DNA of 64,000 nt, from the NCBI GenBank assembly GCA_008973525.1, contig WACJ01000529.1:1922001-1986000 (forward strand), written 5' to 3'. The notes beneath the pieces are model-generated. The model was not told the origin of the DNA and did no database searches. It was given only the letters and a program-made list of their open reading frames with translations. Of this stretch, positions 24,946 to 37,405 are shown piece after piece. Made by a program: the position numbers and the translations under genes. Within the stretch, counting starts at the first letter, position 1; every line of letters begins with the position of its first letter. Source of the stretch: Stenopsyche tienmushanensis. Taxonomy: Eukaryota; Arthropoda; Insecta; Trichoptera; Stenopsychidae.

Positions 24946-24949
24946 ACTC

Positions 24950-25095
24950 TTGACCGGGTGTTGGTATAGTGGATTAGATCCTGGACTCTTATTATAAAGG
25001 TCCGGGTTCAAATCCAGATTGTAAAAAAAAAATCAGTGTACATAAAAGTAAATGTTGAGGCGATCAATAAAATCGTGCAGGGACGCACATGAGTA
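24950..25095 (+). mobile_element. SINE family S with tRNA-like head
   Basis: A tRNA-like head carries an A box, TGGTATAGTGG (24962-24972), and a perfect B box, GGTTCAAATCC (25005-25015), the internal RNA polymerase III promoter. The T-stem beside the B box mispairs at two positions, so this is not a working tRNA gene. After a poly(A) patch comes the family's 3' block, GTAAATGTTGAGGCGATCAA then TAAAATCGTGCAGGGACGCA, shared with copies at 22.1, 34.0 and 57.5 kb. It is the best-preserved promoter in the family. Confidence 0.7.
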
Positions 25096-25218
25096 AATAA
25101 TTGAATTTGCAACAATAATTAAATTATCATTTATATATAATGATAATTTCGCTACTCACTCATAGATTCTATCCTCTTCTACCTTTCCAAATAATCCTAT
25201 CCTTACTTTACCGCGTGT

Positions 25219-25338
25219 GCTCTGATCTTGGTCCGATCAAATATTCTTACACAAGAAACAATCAGAGTATTCACACTATTGGATCGTTCCAATCCCGTTT
25301 TTTGTATGAGAATATTTGACCGGACCGAGACCGAGAGC
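25219..25338. repeat. Long imperfect inverted repeat (about 41-bp arms)
   Basis: The left arm is 25219-25259 (core TCCGATCAAATATTCTTACA). The right arm is 25297-25338, which reads inward as TCCGGTCAAATATTCTCATA. The loop is about 37 bp. Only a few positions differ, mostly transitions. A foldback transposon, MITE core or hairpin RNA locus could produce this. No terminal duplication was identified. Confidence 0.65.
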
Positions 25339-28140
25339 GAGATCGAACCGTTACCGGTACCAATCGGGCCTTAATCGCGCACCAAAAATGGCTCCGTGAG
25401 CGCACAAAATTGCCTCTACGAGCACACATGCGCCCGCAGACAAGAGGTTTCTAATTATTTCATTTCTCTTTCAATAGAGTTAATAAATTCCATTTTACGT
25501 ATTGAAAAAGAAAAATGCAACCTTATTCATACAATATATGGAAAACATTAACATTAGGTTTACCGCAAGCATGAATTTTGCGAAATTTGAACTTCATAAA
25601 CTTGAAAAGTGGTCGCAGGTACGAGACTAAAAGCGAGCCTGCGGGAAGAACACGTCTTCTCGCGGCCAAGGACATTGCTTAACTCTCTTTATTCATTTTT
25701 CTTACGCCTCCGCATTCTCCGTCCTTCGATAAAACCCATGGAGAGGAAAAAATACACACAGGGTAAGATAAGAAAAGGTCGCTATAAATCTGGCGAATTG
25801 CACCCTGCACAGAATAACAGCCGTTTCGCGCAGGGGTATTATTTTCCCCACCACTACAAAAGAAGATCATATATGTTTAACAGTAGATTTGGCATTTTGA
25901 AATCGGCATCGCGCTATTTTTAATTTTCGGTTGTTTCTTCAAACTCATATATCATTTTAAGCTTAAATTTAAGAACAATTCACGTATGTTTAAAACGATC
26001 GAACTTGAATAAGTATTACACTATTGGGAAATTATAAAAAAAATGAATTTTTCACTTAGAAACTTGAGAAAAAAGTTATTCAAACACGAAAATGTTTAAC
26101 TGAACATAATAAATATATCACGTGTCAAAATAAAGAAACGGGAATGTTTGCCTACTTTTTATATAAATCACTCCTTTTGATCGAGTTATTGCGTGGAAAA
26201 CAAAGAAGGAAAACAATAAATAAAAATATTCCCGCGCAAAGAATCCTCTTGAAGCTTTAGCTTGTTTGTTTTTTTGTGCCGCTGGTAACATCAAACGCGC
26301 AAAAGAGACGGGGGTTGAAGTGGCAGCACACAAAGAATATTTTGAAACATGGCGACCAACTTCGCAAACGTCAAAAGTGCGCCACAATAAGTTATAGCTA
26401 TTTCGTAACCGCAAAAAAGGGTAGCGCTAAGTGAACATCCTTTCATTTGACACTTGACGCAGCCCTTCAAAGCGCCCGAGACAATTTCACGCGACGTAAG
26501 TAAGTTACCGTCTGCCGCCGCGCCATCCTATTTATTCGGCGTTTTGACGTACTACCATAATGGCCCAAAAATGAAGCTGATCTCGCCGAACTTCGCCACG
26601 CACTCGACTCTCTCCGGCAGACGGATTATTGAAATTTCTGCTAGAAATTCAATTTGCATACACAATGCGAAGACTCCAAATTAATAAACGTACACAATAA
26701 CTGTTTGATTCCGCGAGAGCGCGCTCGCGTTTTCAGTGACGTTTCGACGACCGAAAACGAAAGTATTTCCACTTTGCAGATCATTCCGAATACATTAAAA
26801 CGAGAACCGAATAATGAATACCACTTTATTTCGCATCGATCGTACCTCCAAATGTCGCGTGACGCTATCAAATTATACACTCTTCGAATTACACATGACC
26901 ACAGCGCGACATTTCAAACATAAAAAGCACACAATTAATATCAACAGTTGAATCTCAAAAGTGCGTTAATTATGAACTTTACAACAGCTTCGTCCACGAA
27001 AACCATACTAATAATCCATGTCGACATCTCCTGCCGTTTATTACGACAATCATACAATTTTACAATAAGTATGGCGAGAATGGTATTGAACATTAAGCTT
27101 AAGCAATGGCACTCGAAAGGGGCAATAACGCTCGCTAACCTTTTTTACAATAGGCACTCGTGATCAAATCCATACAAGCAATAAACAAAATCCCCTTTCG
27201 AACGCACCTAATGTTTCTTTTTTTATTATTGGCTTAAAACTTGCTGAAATAACAATGGAAATAAAAAAATTAAAAAAATATGCGTGGATAATATCAAAAA
27301 ATGGGTGGTTAAAATAACGAAGTGAGCAGGTCAAATGCCAAGGCAAATAAATGAACGACACAATGAACAAATTAAATTTATAATGCATTAACTAAAACAG
27401 AATCGAAAATAAGAATAAAAATACAATTTACATGCATACATTCACATAAAAATATAATATTTATAAGAATACAAGAAGGGGATGTCTTTTTACGCAAACC
27501 CTTACAAATAAAAATATATATACTCAATTTAGTCTAGACGGAAGGAAGATTAGATATCCACGAGACACAAAGAGTTGACTATATTTCACTCACAGTTTAA
27601 TGACATAATCAATCATAAGTAATCGAATATCGTGTAATATTTAATGTTACTTGGATTCATCTAAGTGAGAAGTTCTCGAAAAGTTATCATGGGAAATTTA
27701 TTTCAAATCAGTAGAAGCGTTCAGGAACAATAGGGCAAACATTTTATAGAGCAATTTGAAATATGCGCGTATCGTATTTTAATATTTGTTTTGAAACGAG
27801 TTAACAATGCACATCTATAAGACAACACAATAGTGTAAAGAATTTGTTTAAAGAATGGATGGACAACAATGCATACAATTTTTAATGTACACATATAACA
27901 TTGATATTTTACAACAAATATTTATATATTTTGTAAAAACATTTATCACTTTAAACAAAAACGACATTCTTGGAAGAGTCGAAATAATATTTCCTTAATG
28001 GTTCTAAATTACCAAAGAGCAAATTTTAAATGTTATCCAATATAATAATACCTATAAAAGCAAATATAAAAAAATAAATTTAAATCGGCTAACGGATATA
28101 CGACTATAAAGAACAGACAGACATACATCCGTTAATAAAC
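25339..28140. other. Mixed AT-rich and moderately GC-rich DNA, no gene called
   Basis: Patches near 25320-25440, 25610-25870 and 26440-26780 are CpG-richer and open on both strands (plus 25609-25923; minus 26118-26414; plus 26454-26684; minus 26641-26880; plus 26654-26923) with no recognised domain. A consensus-like donor, GAC|GTAAGTAAG, lies at about 26488-26499 on the plus strand. The rest to 28140 is AT-rich. One of these patches could hold an unrecognised exon. Confidence 0.35.
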
Positions 28141-28145
28141 AATCT

Positions 28146-28439
28146 TTAATAGGTTTTGCGATTTTTTTTTCGCATCCTAAATATCCGTAGTAACGATGTA
28201 GAGTAGAAGTGGGCGAAAGTAGTCTCGTCTATTTGCTCATCAAACACTGCTGGGATAGCCCAACTAACATTAGTTGGATTCACAGTAAAGTGCAATGTGA
28301 AACCGCCGATTACAGAAGGAACAAGAGGATCATCAAAAAAAGCTGGAAGACACTCCTGTGTGGCTAGTTCGAGGGTGTATGTGTAATTGATATCATCCAA
28401 AAAGCGTGAAAAGGCTCGGTCAAACAAAGAAAGGGCGTC
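28146..28439 (-). other. Open frame of unknown nature next to the LINE relic
   Basis: A minus-strand frame runs from 28538 to 28146, but its first part is antisense to recognisable reverse transcriptase sequence, so only the part below about 28440 could be independent. That part reads like folded protein (for example FFDDPLVPSVIGGFTLHFTV) but matches no family I know. The plus strand gives no upstream reverse transcriptase here, so a junction with other DNA lies near 28440. It could be a chance frame. Confidence 0.2.
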
Positions 28440-29750
28440 GTGATGGTCACACATCAAAAATGCTTTCAATAGCGCAAACTGGGAGCTGATCGTGAGAGCT
28501 CTGAAGGAAAAAATTGAAGTTCCACAGTATGCAGTCAACCTCGTAAGCGACTATTTCAAGGACCGGTGTGTCCATCACAACGAAACGAACCTAACGAGAA
28601 GACTGGAGATGGGCGTTCTGCAGGGGTCCGTTCTGGAACCAACTCTCTAGAGCGTACTCTACAATGGTCTTCTGAACATGGCACTACCTGCAGGAGCAGA
28701 ACTCATTGCCTTCGCAGACGACGTCACGCTGCTGGTAACAGCCTGACATCCATGGGAAATGGAGGCGACAGACAACAAAGCCCTCGCCAGAATCAAAGCG
28801 TGGATGCAGGATATTCGCCTGCAGTTAGCGGCCAAGAAAACAGAGGCAGATATGCAGCAGACGAAGAAGACCGAGGGTCAAGCAGCTTGTTGTTGGAGGA
28901 CACGAAGGGAAATACAGCAAAACGCTAAGATACCTCGGGATCCTCATGGACAACAAGATGACCTTTAACAAACACATAGAAGAAGCTGCGCAGAAGACGC
29001 AGAAGGTGGCCAGTCAGTTTGGACAACTCATGCCCAACATCGGAAGGTCAAAGCCGTGCAGAAGAAAAACCATAAATGATGTTATACATTAACCCCTTCT
29101 ATACGGGGGCTTGATATGACACGAGTCGCTCAGACATGAGAGCTACAGGAGGAAACTGGCCGGGGTCCAACGGCAGGGAGCATACAGAACTGTATCTGAA
29201 GAAGCGGTGCTCGTGATCGCTGGAATCCCCCCCGCTGGACCTCGAAGCAAAGAAGAGGGCCTTGGACTTTGAAGATCCCAAAAACCATAATGAGCACGAC
29301 CAGAAACTGAATGAAGCCTAGTAGCAGAGATGGGATCAATCCAGCAAGGGAAGATGGACCCACCGACTTATTCCGATTGTAAGCCGGTGGAGGGCCCGAA
29401 AATACGAAGAACCGACTTACTGCTTGACTCAAGTGCTTACTGGACATGGATGTTTCTGTGCGTACCTGAAACGGATCGATAAAGAAGCATCTGCGACGTG
29501 CCACCACTGCTAAGTGGAGGTCGATGATGCCGAACATACCATCAATGATTGTGAGGCTTGGTCACCCCAGAGGAACACGCTGAAATAAGCACTCAGAGTA
29601 GCCGAGCTCAACGCTAACAACATTGTCCACAGCATGCTGGTGAGCAAGAAGAACTGGGATCTTTGGTGAGTTTTTGTTAAAGAAATCATGAGCACCAAAG
29701 AGGGCAGTGAAAAAGAGAAACGCAGAACGGGTCTCCAACACTAGGATAGG
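28440..29750 (+). pseudogene. R1-clade non-LTR retrotransposon, reverse transcriptase 3' half, decayed
   Basis: A plus-strand relic in R1-clade order: IKNAFNSANWELIVRAL (about 28453-28505), MGVLQGSVLEPTL then a TAG stop (about 28609-28652), the catalytic FADDVTLLV (28711-28737) with both Asp intact, LARIKAWMQDIRLQLAAKKT, LRYLGILMDNKMTFNKHIEE, the thumb region with AYRTVSEEAVLVIAGIPP, and a C-terminal Cys/His motif. The last reads CHHC (29499-29510), then EHTINDC and NIVHSMLVSKKNWDLW. The usual Gly in SVLGP is Glu and the usual Trp after PTL is a stop. Several frameshifts are present. The endonuclease and first ORF are absent, as in a 5'-truncated copy. R1 proper inserts in 28S rDNA; no rDNA is seen here. 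Confidence 0.88.
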
Positions 29751-31885
29751 GCCAGTTATCTAAGGCCAGACTACTTATCCTCCTAAAGCAGTGTGATAAA
29801 CAATACCAGGGGGACAGAGAAGGACAAGGGAGGAGTTTAGTCAGTAAGAATCTGACACTACCCTGGGAATAGACCGCCCAGGAGCAGAGCATGGACTAAA
29901 AAGAAACCAAACCTGACTAAAGCGCTGTCTATCCGATCTCAACATCGTAAATTTATTATATTATCTTACAATTTTACACTATTTTATTTATATCGATAGC
30001 TCTGAAGAAGTGGACAGAATAAAAGAATTTTAGAAGAAATTTAGATGTTTTTTTAAGTATATTCTATTTCGAGACATTAAATAAATTAAAAGGAGTTATC
30101 GCACTTTTTGTGATAAAATAAGCAGGTCTAAAAAAATATAAGTGTTCTAAGTACGTATCTAATTATATCGTTTCTGTTTAGCGGCAATCATATTTGACCT
30201 TTAGAATTCGAATGCTTAATCTAATCTAACAAGGAAATTTTATGCCATTGCAAAAATAACCACAGGACAGTGATCACGACTTTCGAAAATACAAATGAGG
30301 AACGTGCAAATTCCACTCACTTTAATGTCATAACCATTTAAATTTAAACTAAATATCAAGCAATCAAACTGCATGTTCAAAAATATTGAAATGCACAGCG
30401 AACCACTGATTTTATGGCATTCGAGGCTGATATTCGCACTGATTTATATCCACGTGATTCTCAATATTTCATGTTCAATGTTACGCTCAATTTGGCATAA
30501 CCTTCATTTGTATTTTTTAATGCATGCTATAATGGAAAAAATGAAGTCAACTAGTAACATCCGATGAACATAATGATCCTAAGTTAATTATACGATGGAA
30601 AATTTACATATGTTAGTACGCTTTGTGTGGAGACTATTAATATATTTTATGTAATTTGATATGTGATACTTCGCGTATTTTATATATAATATCACATTGT
30701 AGAAACACGTGAATAGCTACAGTCAGTTAAACAGAGATCTGTTGATGTATTGATAATTATGAAATGGCAAAGGTTTGCATTTAAAATTTGTACCATTAAA
30801 ATACATCCATAATACTTTTAATGTGGCTTTGAATCCCCAATGAATCACACGATGTAACCACATGTGAGCTTGCCTAGTATTTAGACCATTCGTCCACTAA
30901 TAGAAGTGGTATAAGCTAAATTTCCCAAGTGACAATTTTAGATTAATTAATGTATAGCTTCAGAATTATGTTATCAAATAAGCACTCCTTGGCTTATATA
31001 ATGAGTTTCATGCAATTAACTTTACAAAAAAGAAAATCTATCAAAATTTCAATATAATGCAGCTTCTTTCAAAGGACCGACTTTTTGATAATTAGCATCC
31101 TTGCATAAATATTAATCACGGCATAGAAATGCGAATTTAATATAACGCATGTCATATTTAAGTACTATAAATAATATATACGGCCATAAATACATCAAAT
31201 GCGACGTAGATGATATACAGTTAATGAATTGAATGCATAATGCGTATAATGACATTTGTGATAAACAACATATCGAGCTGCATATTTTAATATTGCATTT
31301 TATAAGCTTTTATGAAAATATAGATTAAGTTCTAAACAAAGAAAAAATATCATGGCTTTAAACCTACAGAGAACGTATTTTTAAAAAAATATATACGCTA
31401 TAAAAACCATTTTATGGTATATAATAGACCAATAGAAAGGACTGCAAAAAGACAGTTAATTTTTTTACAATTTAAAAACGCTCTAAACGAATTTATGTCA
31501 AACGAAAATGTATATAGGGATAGTTTTTCAATTAACCGTTTGATGCACACGTCTGGAATAACGATTTTTGCAATAAATGAACGTAAAATTGGAGTTAAAC
31601 CATCGCTAAGACACAAATTATTTTTCCTTCATATTTTTTGAATCGATGACATTGATTATTGTCAGTAGCGTTATCTGCCTCATGTCAATTCTCAGAGTAA
31701 TGGGAGTGAGAAACACTTGTTCTCAATTTTTTTCATTATTGCAGAGAATCCTATTCAATTTTTATTGTATTATATTAAACTTGTGTATGTGGGGTAATTC
31801 TGAGGTTTACAAATTTGCGAAAATTACACAAATATTTAGCTACAATTTACAAAAAAAATGTGCAATTTACAAAATTACACAAAAA
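29751..31885. other. AT-rich DNA, nothing recognised
   Basis: Short frames at 30373-30567, 31414-31641 and 31646-31930 (plus) and 31398-31616 (minus) have no motif. The stretch between the LINE relic and the second piggyBac relic is otherwise featureless. Confidence 0.5.
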
Positions 31886-32396
31886 GAGTTTACGCCCTGT
31901 TGTGTGCGTCATCTTTCTCTAATAATTTAGTACATAAGGAAATATTATTATAAAAATTGTCCAATAAAACATGATGACCATTGTAGAGAAATGGATTCAT
32001 CAATCTTATTACACCGTCATCGATTTTGGTTCCCCTAGATTCGTTATCAAAAAACCTTCCTATATAAATCTCTAATTTGTGGATATATCCATTTGGGGAG
32101 CATAATTCATACAATTTGATGCCATACTTGGCTTTCTTCCCTTTCATGTATTGCCGTAACCACAATCGCCCTCGACGAAGAAGAAAAGATTCAACTAAAG
32201 AAATTTCTTCCGATGGAGAATACATATTTTGAAAATTCGATACAGCGATGTCAACAACTGGTCTTATTATTGACATCCTGTCATTATTGGTCGTTTTACA
32301 ATTCAAACATTTCAATATTTTTTGTAATCTTCTACTTGACATTACATAAGAATATATTGTATGATAATTTGTAAACCTCGGAATCGTTTGACGCAT
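31880..32396 (-). pseudogene. piggyBac-type transposase, central domain, decayed
   Basis: A 168-codon minus frame (31890-32396) covers the middle of a piggyBac transposase. Order: an N-terminal RLQKILKCL helix, RMSIIRPVVDIAVSNFQNMY, EEISLVESFLLRRGRLWLRQ, KAKYGIKLYELCSPNGYI, and HHVLLDNFYNNISL. The family's first catalytic Asp (SLDES) is Val here (codon at 32193-32195). The second (LLDNFY, 31957-31962) is kept. The frame ends at DDAHNRA, but a one-base shift gives THTTG, the expected next motif, so the end is a frameshift. The C-terminal third with the last Asp and the Cys domain was not found downstream. A GTCAAAGTATTAA near 32683 could be a mutated TTAA-linked end. It does not overlap the 0.7-1.4-kb relic in family coordinates. 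Confidence 0.9.
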
Positions 32397-33980
32397 GTGT
32401 TAATTGAATATAATATAGTGGAAGAGGAATGCGATTTTTTTACTAAGTACATAAAACTTTTACCAATTTAGTAGATGATGTTTATAATATATATATGTAT
32501 GTATCTTAAAAATCGAATTATTCACCAAAATTTTATTTAGAGAAGTTTGAGAGTTTTTGAGCCACTTAAGATTGTTTTCATTTTCGAAGTGTCCGCGAAG
32601 ACGGAAAGCATATATTTACTTATCTGTGCAATAAGCAAGTATTATCTGCTGACATATGACGGGGTTTGACGGCTGTGTGCGTCAAAGTATTAATTTGTCT
32701 AAGGTCACTGTGAGCAATCTGAATGATTCAAATCATCCATATCCAAAAAAGAGATATCTGATGAAGGATCTAAATCCGGGGATGTAGAAAAGTAAAAAGT
32801 CAAGATTCGATTTGAGTTGTAACACTATCGCAGAGAAAGAAAAATTAAAATCGTCCTTGTTAACATCAGATAGAATAATGTAATTATAAATATGTTTTGA
32901 AAAATATTTTTAACTTAGGTCGGAAACTAAGGTTAGAAAGCTTTATTGAATAATCTAATAGAACTTATTTCACTATTATCAAATAATTTAAAGTGTTATA
33001 CATGGACTCGTAAACAGACTGTTTTTTTATACTCTTGAGTTCTACTTTATTCTATAGTGCATATTAATTTAAAATATACAGATCAACGCTTTATACAGAG
33101 CGATTCAATCAAAAATGACATCCATTATTTATTCATGCATTGGACCATAATATATTCGCAAAAATTGAATACCAATTGGATTTATCCGAAAACAGGTCGA
33201 CAATCACACATTTCATACGATGCACCCCTATGCAAATAAAATCATAAAATTTCAGAATCAAATCAGCGGTAATTATGTTTATATATGTATGGGTTTTTTT
33301 TGCAGATACGGTTTCGCATTGTAAAAAATATATAATGAAAAAACGCAATCATTTCATATGGACGTCATGTTGAATCTCAATTGCACAATTTGAATCTACA
33401 ATTAAGCAATTAACTTTAATATCACGTAATATTTGCACTAAAATAATGCTCTCAAATTTGAGCCATAAAATTTGAGCGGCACATGATATCCCAAAAAGTG
33501 TTCGAAACTCATGTTAAGCCATAGTTAAAATTATATTTATAGCCCTTTTTTATTTAAAAATGGTCGGGCATTACTTTTTTATTGCTGTTCAGTATATAAC
33601 GATGAACCTAACACCGGGATGGATTTCAATTATGCGGTTTGTCACATGAATATTCAAAAAAAAATCAATGAACATAAAATCAAAATCCTTATCGACATAT
33701 TTTTATGGATTTATACTGAATATATTATAGCAGGTAGAAAAATAATTTGGCACAACTTATTCTTGGAAATTCCACACATTTTTACTAATATACAATCCAT
33801 GATTCTTTATCAGAGTAATATCAAGAATCCTGATTTAGTGCTATGATTTTCAATCGAATAAAGCCTTATTTCAGAGCTATAGCATTAAAATCCCAGTAAG
33901 TCGAAGATGCGTCATAGAATATTCCTAATGAGCTTTTGAAAAATATTAGAAAATTTAGAACAAGCTTAGATTCTGTAGTC
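32397..33980. other. AT-rich DNA, nothing recognised
   Basis: Short overlapping frames at 33057-33239 (plus), 33133-33348 (minus) and 33619-33846 (plus) lack motifs. Confidence 0.5.
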
Positions 33981-33984
33981 TTGT

Positions 33985-34145
33985 TTTAAAATTTCAGGTT
34001 CACATCCAAATGACAGAAAAACAGCACCAAATTTGAGAAATCGAAAATATTAATATTTCTGACCAAACATCTTGATCCAAGTTTCTCCGGGTTTTTTGGA
34101 TCTGAAAAAGTAAATACTGAGGCGATTAATAAAGTCATATAGGGT
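33985..34145 (+). mobile_element. SINE family S, third copy
   Basis: A degenerate head contains a B-box-like GGTTCACATCC near 33999. The body has GAAAATATTAATATTTCT, then CTTGATCCAAGTTTC, and the 3' block GTAAATACTGAGGCGATTAA followed by TAAAG. Block order matches the copies at 22.1 and 57.5 kb, and the 3' block matches 25.0 kb. Confidence 0.65.
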
Positions 34146-36275
34146 AATCTCCAACCTAAATTTTCTATTAATCTAATATCTCCTATGGAGATTGCCTACT
34201 TCCCATAACACCATAAGAAGAAGAATTCAAATGTTGGAGAGCCAAATCAAAATATACATGTTTAAATCGGTGTTATTTGCCGTACACTGAATTTTTTTTT
34301 TAATTTAAAACTAAATAAACCATCAAGTGCAAATTCTTATAGACAATTACAAGAAAGTACGGCTTAAAAGATATTCGTCTGTCGACAAATTAATTTTCAT
34401 ATTTGATTAAAAATTGAGTTTACCAATCTTTTGGAACAGCAACCGGTCATAAAAAGCGAGGACACATTGAGGTCAGAATTTTAACGCTGACATTATTTTT
34501 GGGTGGAGAAGTGATAATAATTTCCAAAATGCAACATCAAAAAGTATTAAAAAATACGTTATTACGAGCATAAATACAGATCTTGGCAATAAATCGCACT
34601 TACTCTGACGCAGCATGTATACAAAACGTTATTTTGAAATGGCATTTAATATGTATATAAGGCTATATTATCTACAATAATACCATCATCGCAAATGTGC
34701 GATATAAATGCGATTCTTAATCAGTGTATATCATAAATTTAAACTAGTTTATATTATTTAATCGGTTAATATGAAAATCTACCAGCGCGGTGGGTAAATG
34801 TGGGTTTATTACCGCGGAAGCATTTATATAATGTATAATAAATTAAAAATTTATCATAGATATGTTTGTAATTTGGGTCAGGTTAATCTAGAAATATTTC
34901 GTATTTATTTGTGCCAAGTTTCCCTTAATAATTATAAATATCTACCGCAAGTAAAGAAGCATTATCAAATAATATAACTTTTCTCCTCGGTGCTGAATTA
35001 ATTAAATTTTTCGAGATTTTGACCTGCCAGGATTTTGAAACTTGAGGTTTGACCCTATTTTTCGCGTGACAATATGAAAGTATTCTATCATTGTCTTTTT
35101 ACAAGCAAAACTATTTTTGACTGGCGTTCAAGACAACTTAAAACTTTAGTATTCATATGAATAATATATTTCAGGTGATATCCAGACATGATTAACCGAA
35201 CGAATGTTGAAAACTCCCAGCTCCAGACAATTTTAGTGCTGAAAGTTTTCTTTGAGGTAAGACTATGCATTATTTCCTAATTATTCCGAGAGAATTAATA
35301 CTGCTTATCTATGAGAAAGCAGACGTTATAAAATAAGTTCTGTCAACAGCAGCGGCAAGGCCCCGGTGGAAGTTGAAAAAGTTCAAAGTGTAAACCTGAC
35401 AAGTTGTGACTTCCGCTCGGCGGCACCCCCGCGGGTATGACAAGCCTTCTTGTTCGGCAACACTTTTGCCCAAAGTTTTACTTCTAGATAAAAGGGTTAT
35501 CGTACATCAAAGTGTATTTTAGCGAAGGCGCAGAACACACCCTAGAATAGGTTCATTTGGCAGCTGAAAGAATTCCGTCGTCCCGAAAGTTGCCCGGGGA
35601 AAAGTTTGATACGACAATACGATATGATATTTCGGCGGGTCGGCTAAATTTATCTTGTAATTTAAACCGGTATACTTCCAATTTCACGCCTATTTTCGGG
35701 CAACGGGAAGATGTGATAGGGATATAAAACGAAGATTGAATCCGGGGGGAAATAAATGAACCGATGGCCATAAATACTGATCTGTCAAAGTGAGAAAGGC
35801 AATTCGCAGTCGTTTAAGGACGCCGACGCTAATCTGTAAATACAACCTACAAAGAGTCATCGCGAAATCCACTGAGCCATACATTACCCCATATTTCTTT
35901 CAGAAATCTACGAAATCGATCATCAAGAGGGATATCCATTTTGTTTAATGCGATATCGGGGGAAAACTTTTGAATTTCTTTAACAACAAACAATACAAAG
36001 AAACACTATAATATCTATATTAATGTTAAATATTATAAATTTAAGAACCACTGCATTAAAAGATAATTTTCTATTTTTTAAAAATGTTCTAATTTAACAG
36101 CCACTTTCAATTATTTTGGCTGATTCTATATCGGCCGATACAATTTATTTTCTAATTTTTATATTATGTGAGAATTAGTATAGTGAAAATTGCATTTTAA
36201 AGCCTTCAAATAATCATTTATTTAAAAAACAATCATATGATGATGATTGATCTTCAAATGACAGTTTATCGATAT
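34146..36275. other. AT-rich DNA with one GC-richer patch
   Basis: The patch at about 35340-35880 contains CCCCGG and CGGCGGCACC words and open frames on the minus strand (35553-35771, 35690-35884). No motif is recognised. The rest is AT-rich. Confidence 0.4.
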
Positions 36276-36283
36276 ATTTAGAT

Positions 36284-36476
36284 CAGCGGTTGTTAACCCG
36301 GAAGAATTATGCCTACAGGGGTAAAACGGCTCTCCTGCGGGGCTAATAGTGCTGGTAATTTTTGGTATGTATATAATAGAATGTCAGATCAACACCACGT
36401 GGCTGGGCACAAATTTTAAAGAGGGATAAAATCAGTACCATAAATGTAACAAGACTGAAAAGGTTATGAAACGCTG
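36284..36476. mobile_element. hAT-type MITE, 193 bp
   Basis: The left end CAGCGGTTGTTAACCCGG resembles the common hAT start CAGCGGTTCT. The right end, read inward, is CAGCGTTTCATAACCTTTT. It is flanked by ATTTAGAT (36276-36283) and TTTTAGAT (36477-36484), 7 of 8 identical, an 8-bp hAT-type duplication. There is no coding capacity. Confidence 0.7.
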
Positions 36477-36579
36477 TTTTAGATACTTATAGGTTTTTAA
36501 TAGATATTTCTTTCCGTCAAAAGGCATATTTTCGTTGAAGTTTATTGTAGTATTTTATTTAAATCAGAATTTATTTAAA

Positions 36580-37405
36580 TCCCGAAAGTAAGTGTACTAT
36601 TTCTTTAGTTTTTTTTTTAGAAAAAGTAAATTTGAAAAAAAAATGCAGGATATTTTTGGAACACTTCTTAACTATTTTTCAACATAATGGCCATAATATT
36701 TATGCCTTCTCTTTCTGCACCTGCTCGTCGGTTGAAAATTTAATTCCACCAATGTGTTCTTTCAAAGAGGGGAAAATATTACAATCTGAAGACGCCAAGT
36801 TAAGGGAATACGGGGGATGGTTCAAAAAATCCCAACAAATAAGTCCAAGAGCGCCTTGGTGGCTAAGGCTGTGTGAGGACGGGCGTTGTCGTGTAACAAG
36901 CACCCTCCTCTCATCAGTATACCCCTCCTTTTGTTTTAAATGTTTCTTTTGAGTTTTCTTAGGGTTTCACAATATCGTTGTGCATTGATAGTCTCCCCCT
37001 GAGGCAGAAATTCGATCAAAATGATGCCTTTTCGTTCCCAAAACACTGAGACCATGATTTTTTTGTGTGAAATCTTGTGACATTACTGTGCCAACTATCT
37101 TTTTGACTCATACGTGTAATGAGCCACCCACTCTTTATCTCCAGTCATATTAGAGCTCAGAAAATCCTCACCTTCAAATCAAATCGCACAAGAAACTTGC
37201 AGGCGCTTTTGACCCGCTCTCACATGGCGGAATTTCTTACCAACATCTTTCACGCAACTGGACACTACAGCGTGAATTTACGTACTATTGTGTTCCTGCT
37301 ATGCTCGCTTTGTCAGGAGATCCCCCTCTACCACTCAGAATGGCCAACCCTTAAAAAACAAAAAAATCACAGCCTGTTATTGTCACAGTACACTTACTTT
37401 CGGGA
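36580..37405 (-). mobile_element. mariner element, internally deleted, both terminal repeats present
   Basis: Perfect 19-bp terminal inverted repeats TCCCGAAAGTAAGTGTACT lie at 36580-36598 and, inverted, 37387-37405. The right end abuts TA. Between them the minus strand encodes the mariner catalytic domain in broken frames: a lead-in with GQKRLQVS and FEGEDFL, then MTGDKEWVAHYTYESK with the first catalytic Asp (codon within 37138-37146), VFWERKGIILIEFLPQGETI, LLHDNARPH with the second Asp (36880-36900), and HPPYSLNLASSD with the third (36782-36792), then LKEHIGG. All three Asp positions survive and spacing fits DD34D. The N-terminal DNA-binding domain is missing: the lead-in follows the 5' untranslated end directly, so an internal deletion made the roughly 826-bp copy. 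Stops and frameshifts remain. Plus frames at 36632-36952 and 37119-37553 are antisense shadows. Confidence 0.93.

Noticed and set aside
24953..25023. tRNA gene
   Set aside because: A and B boxes are good but the T-stem mispairs, the anticodon arm is irregular, and the sequence continues into a SINE body shared with other copies.
28566..29892. Several open frames on both strands
   Set aside because: Either frameshifted pieces or antisense shadows of the R1-clade relic.
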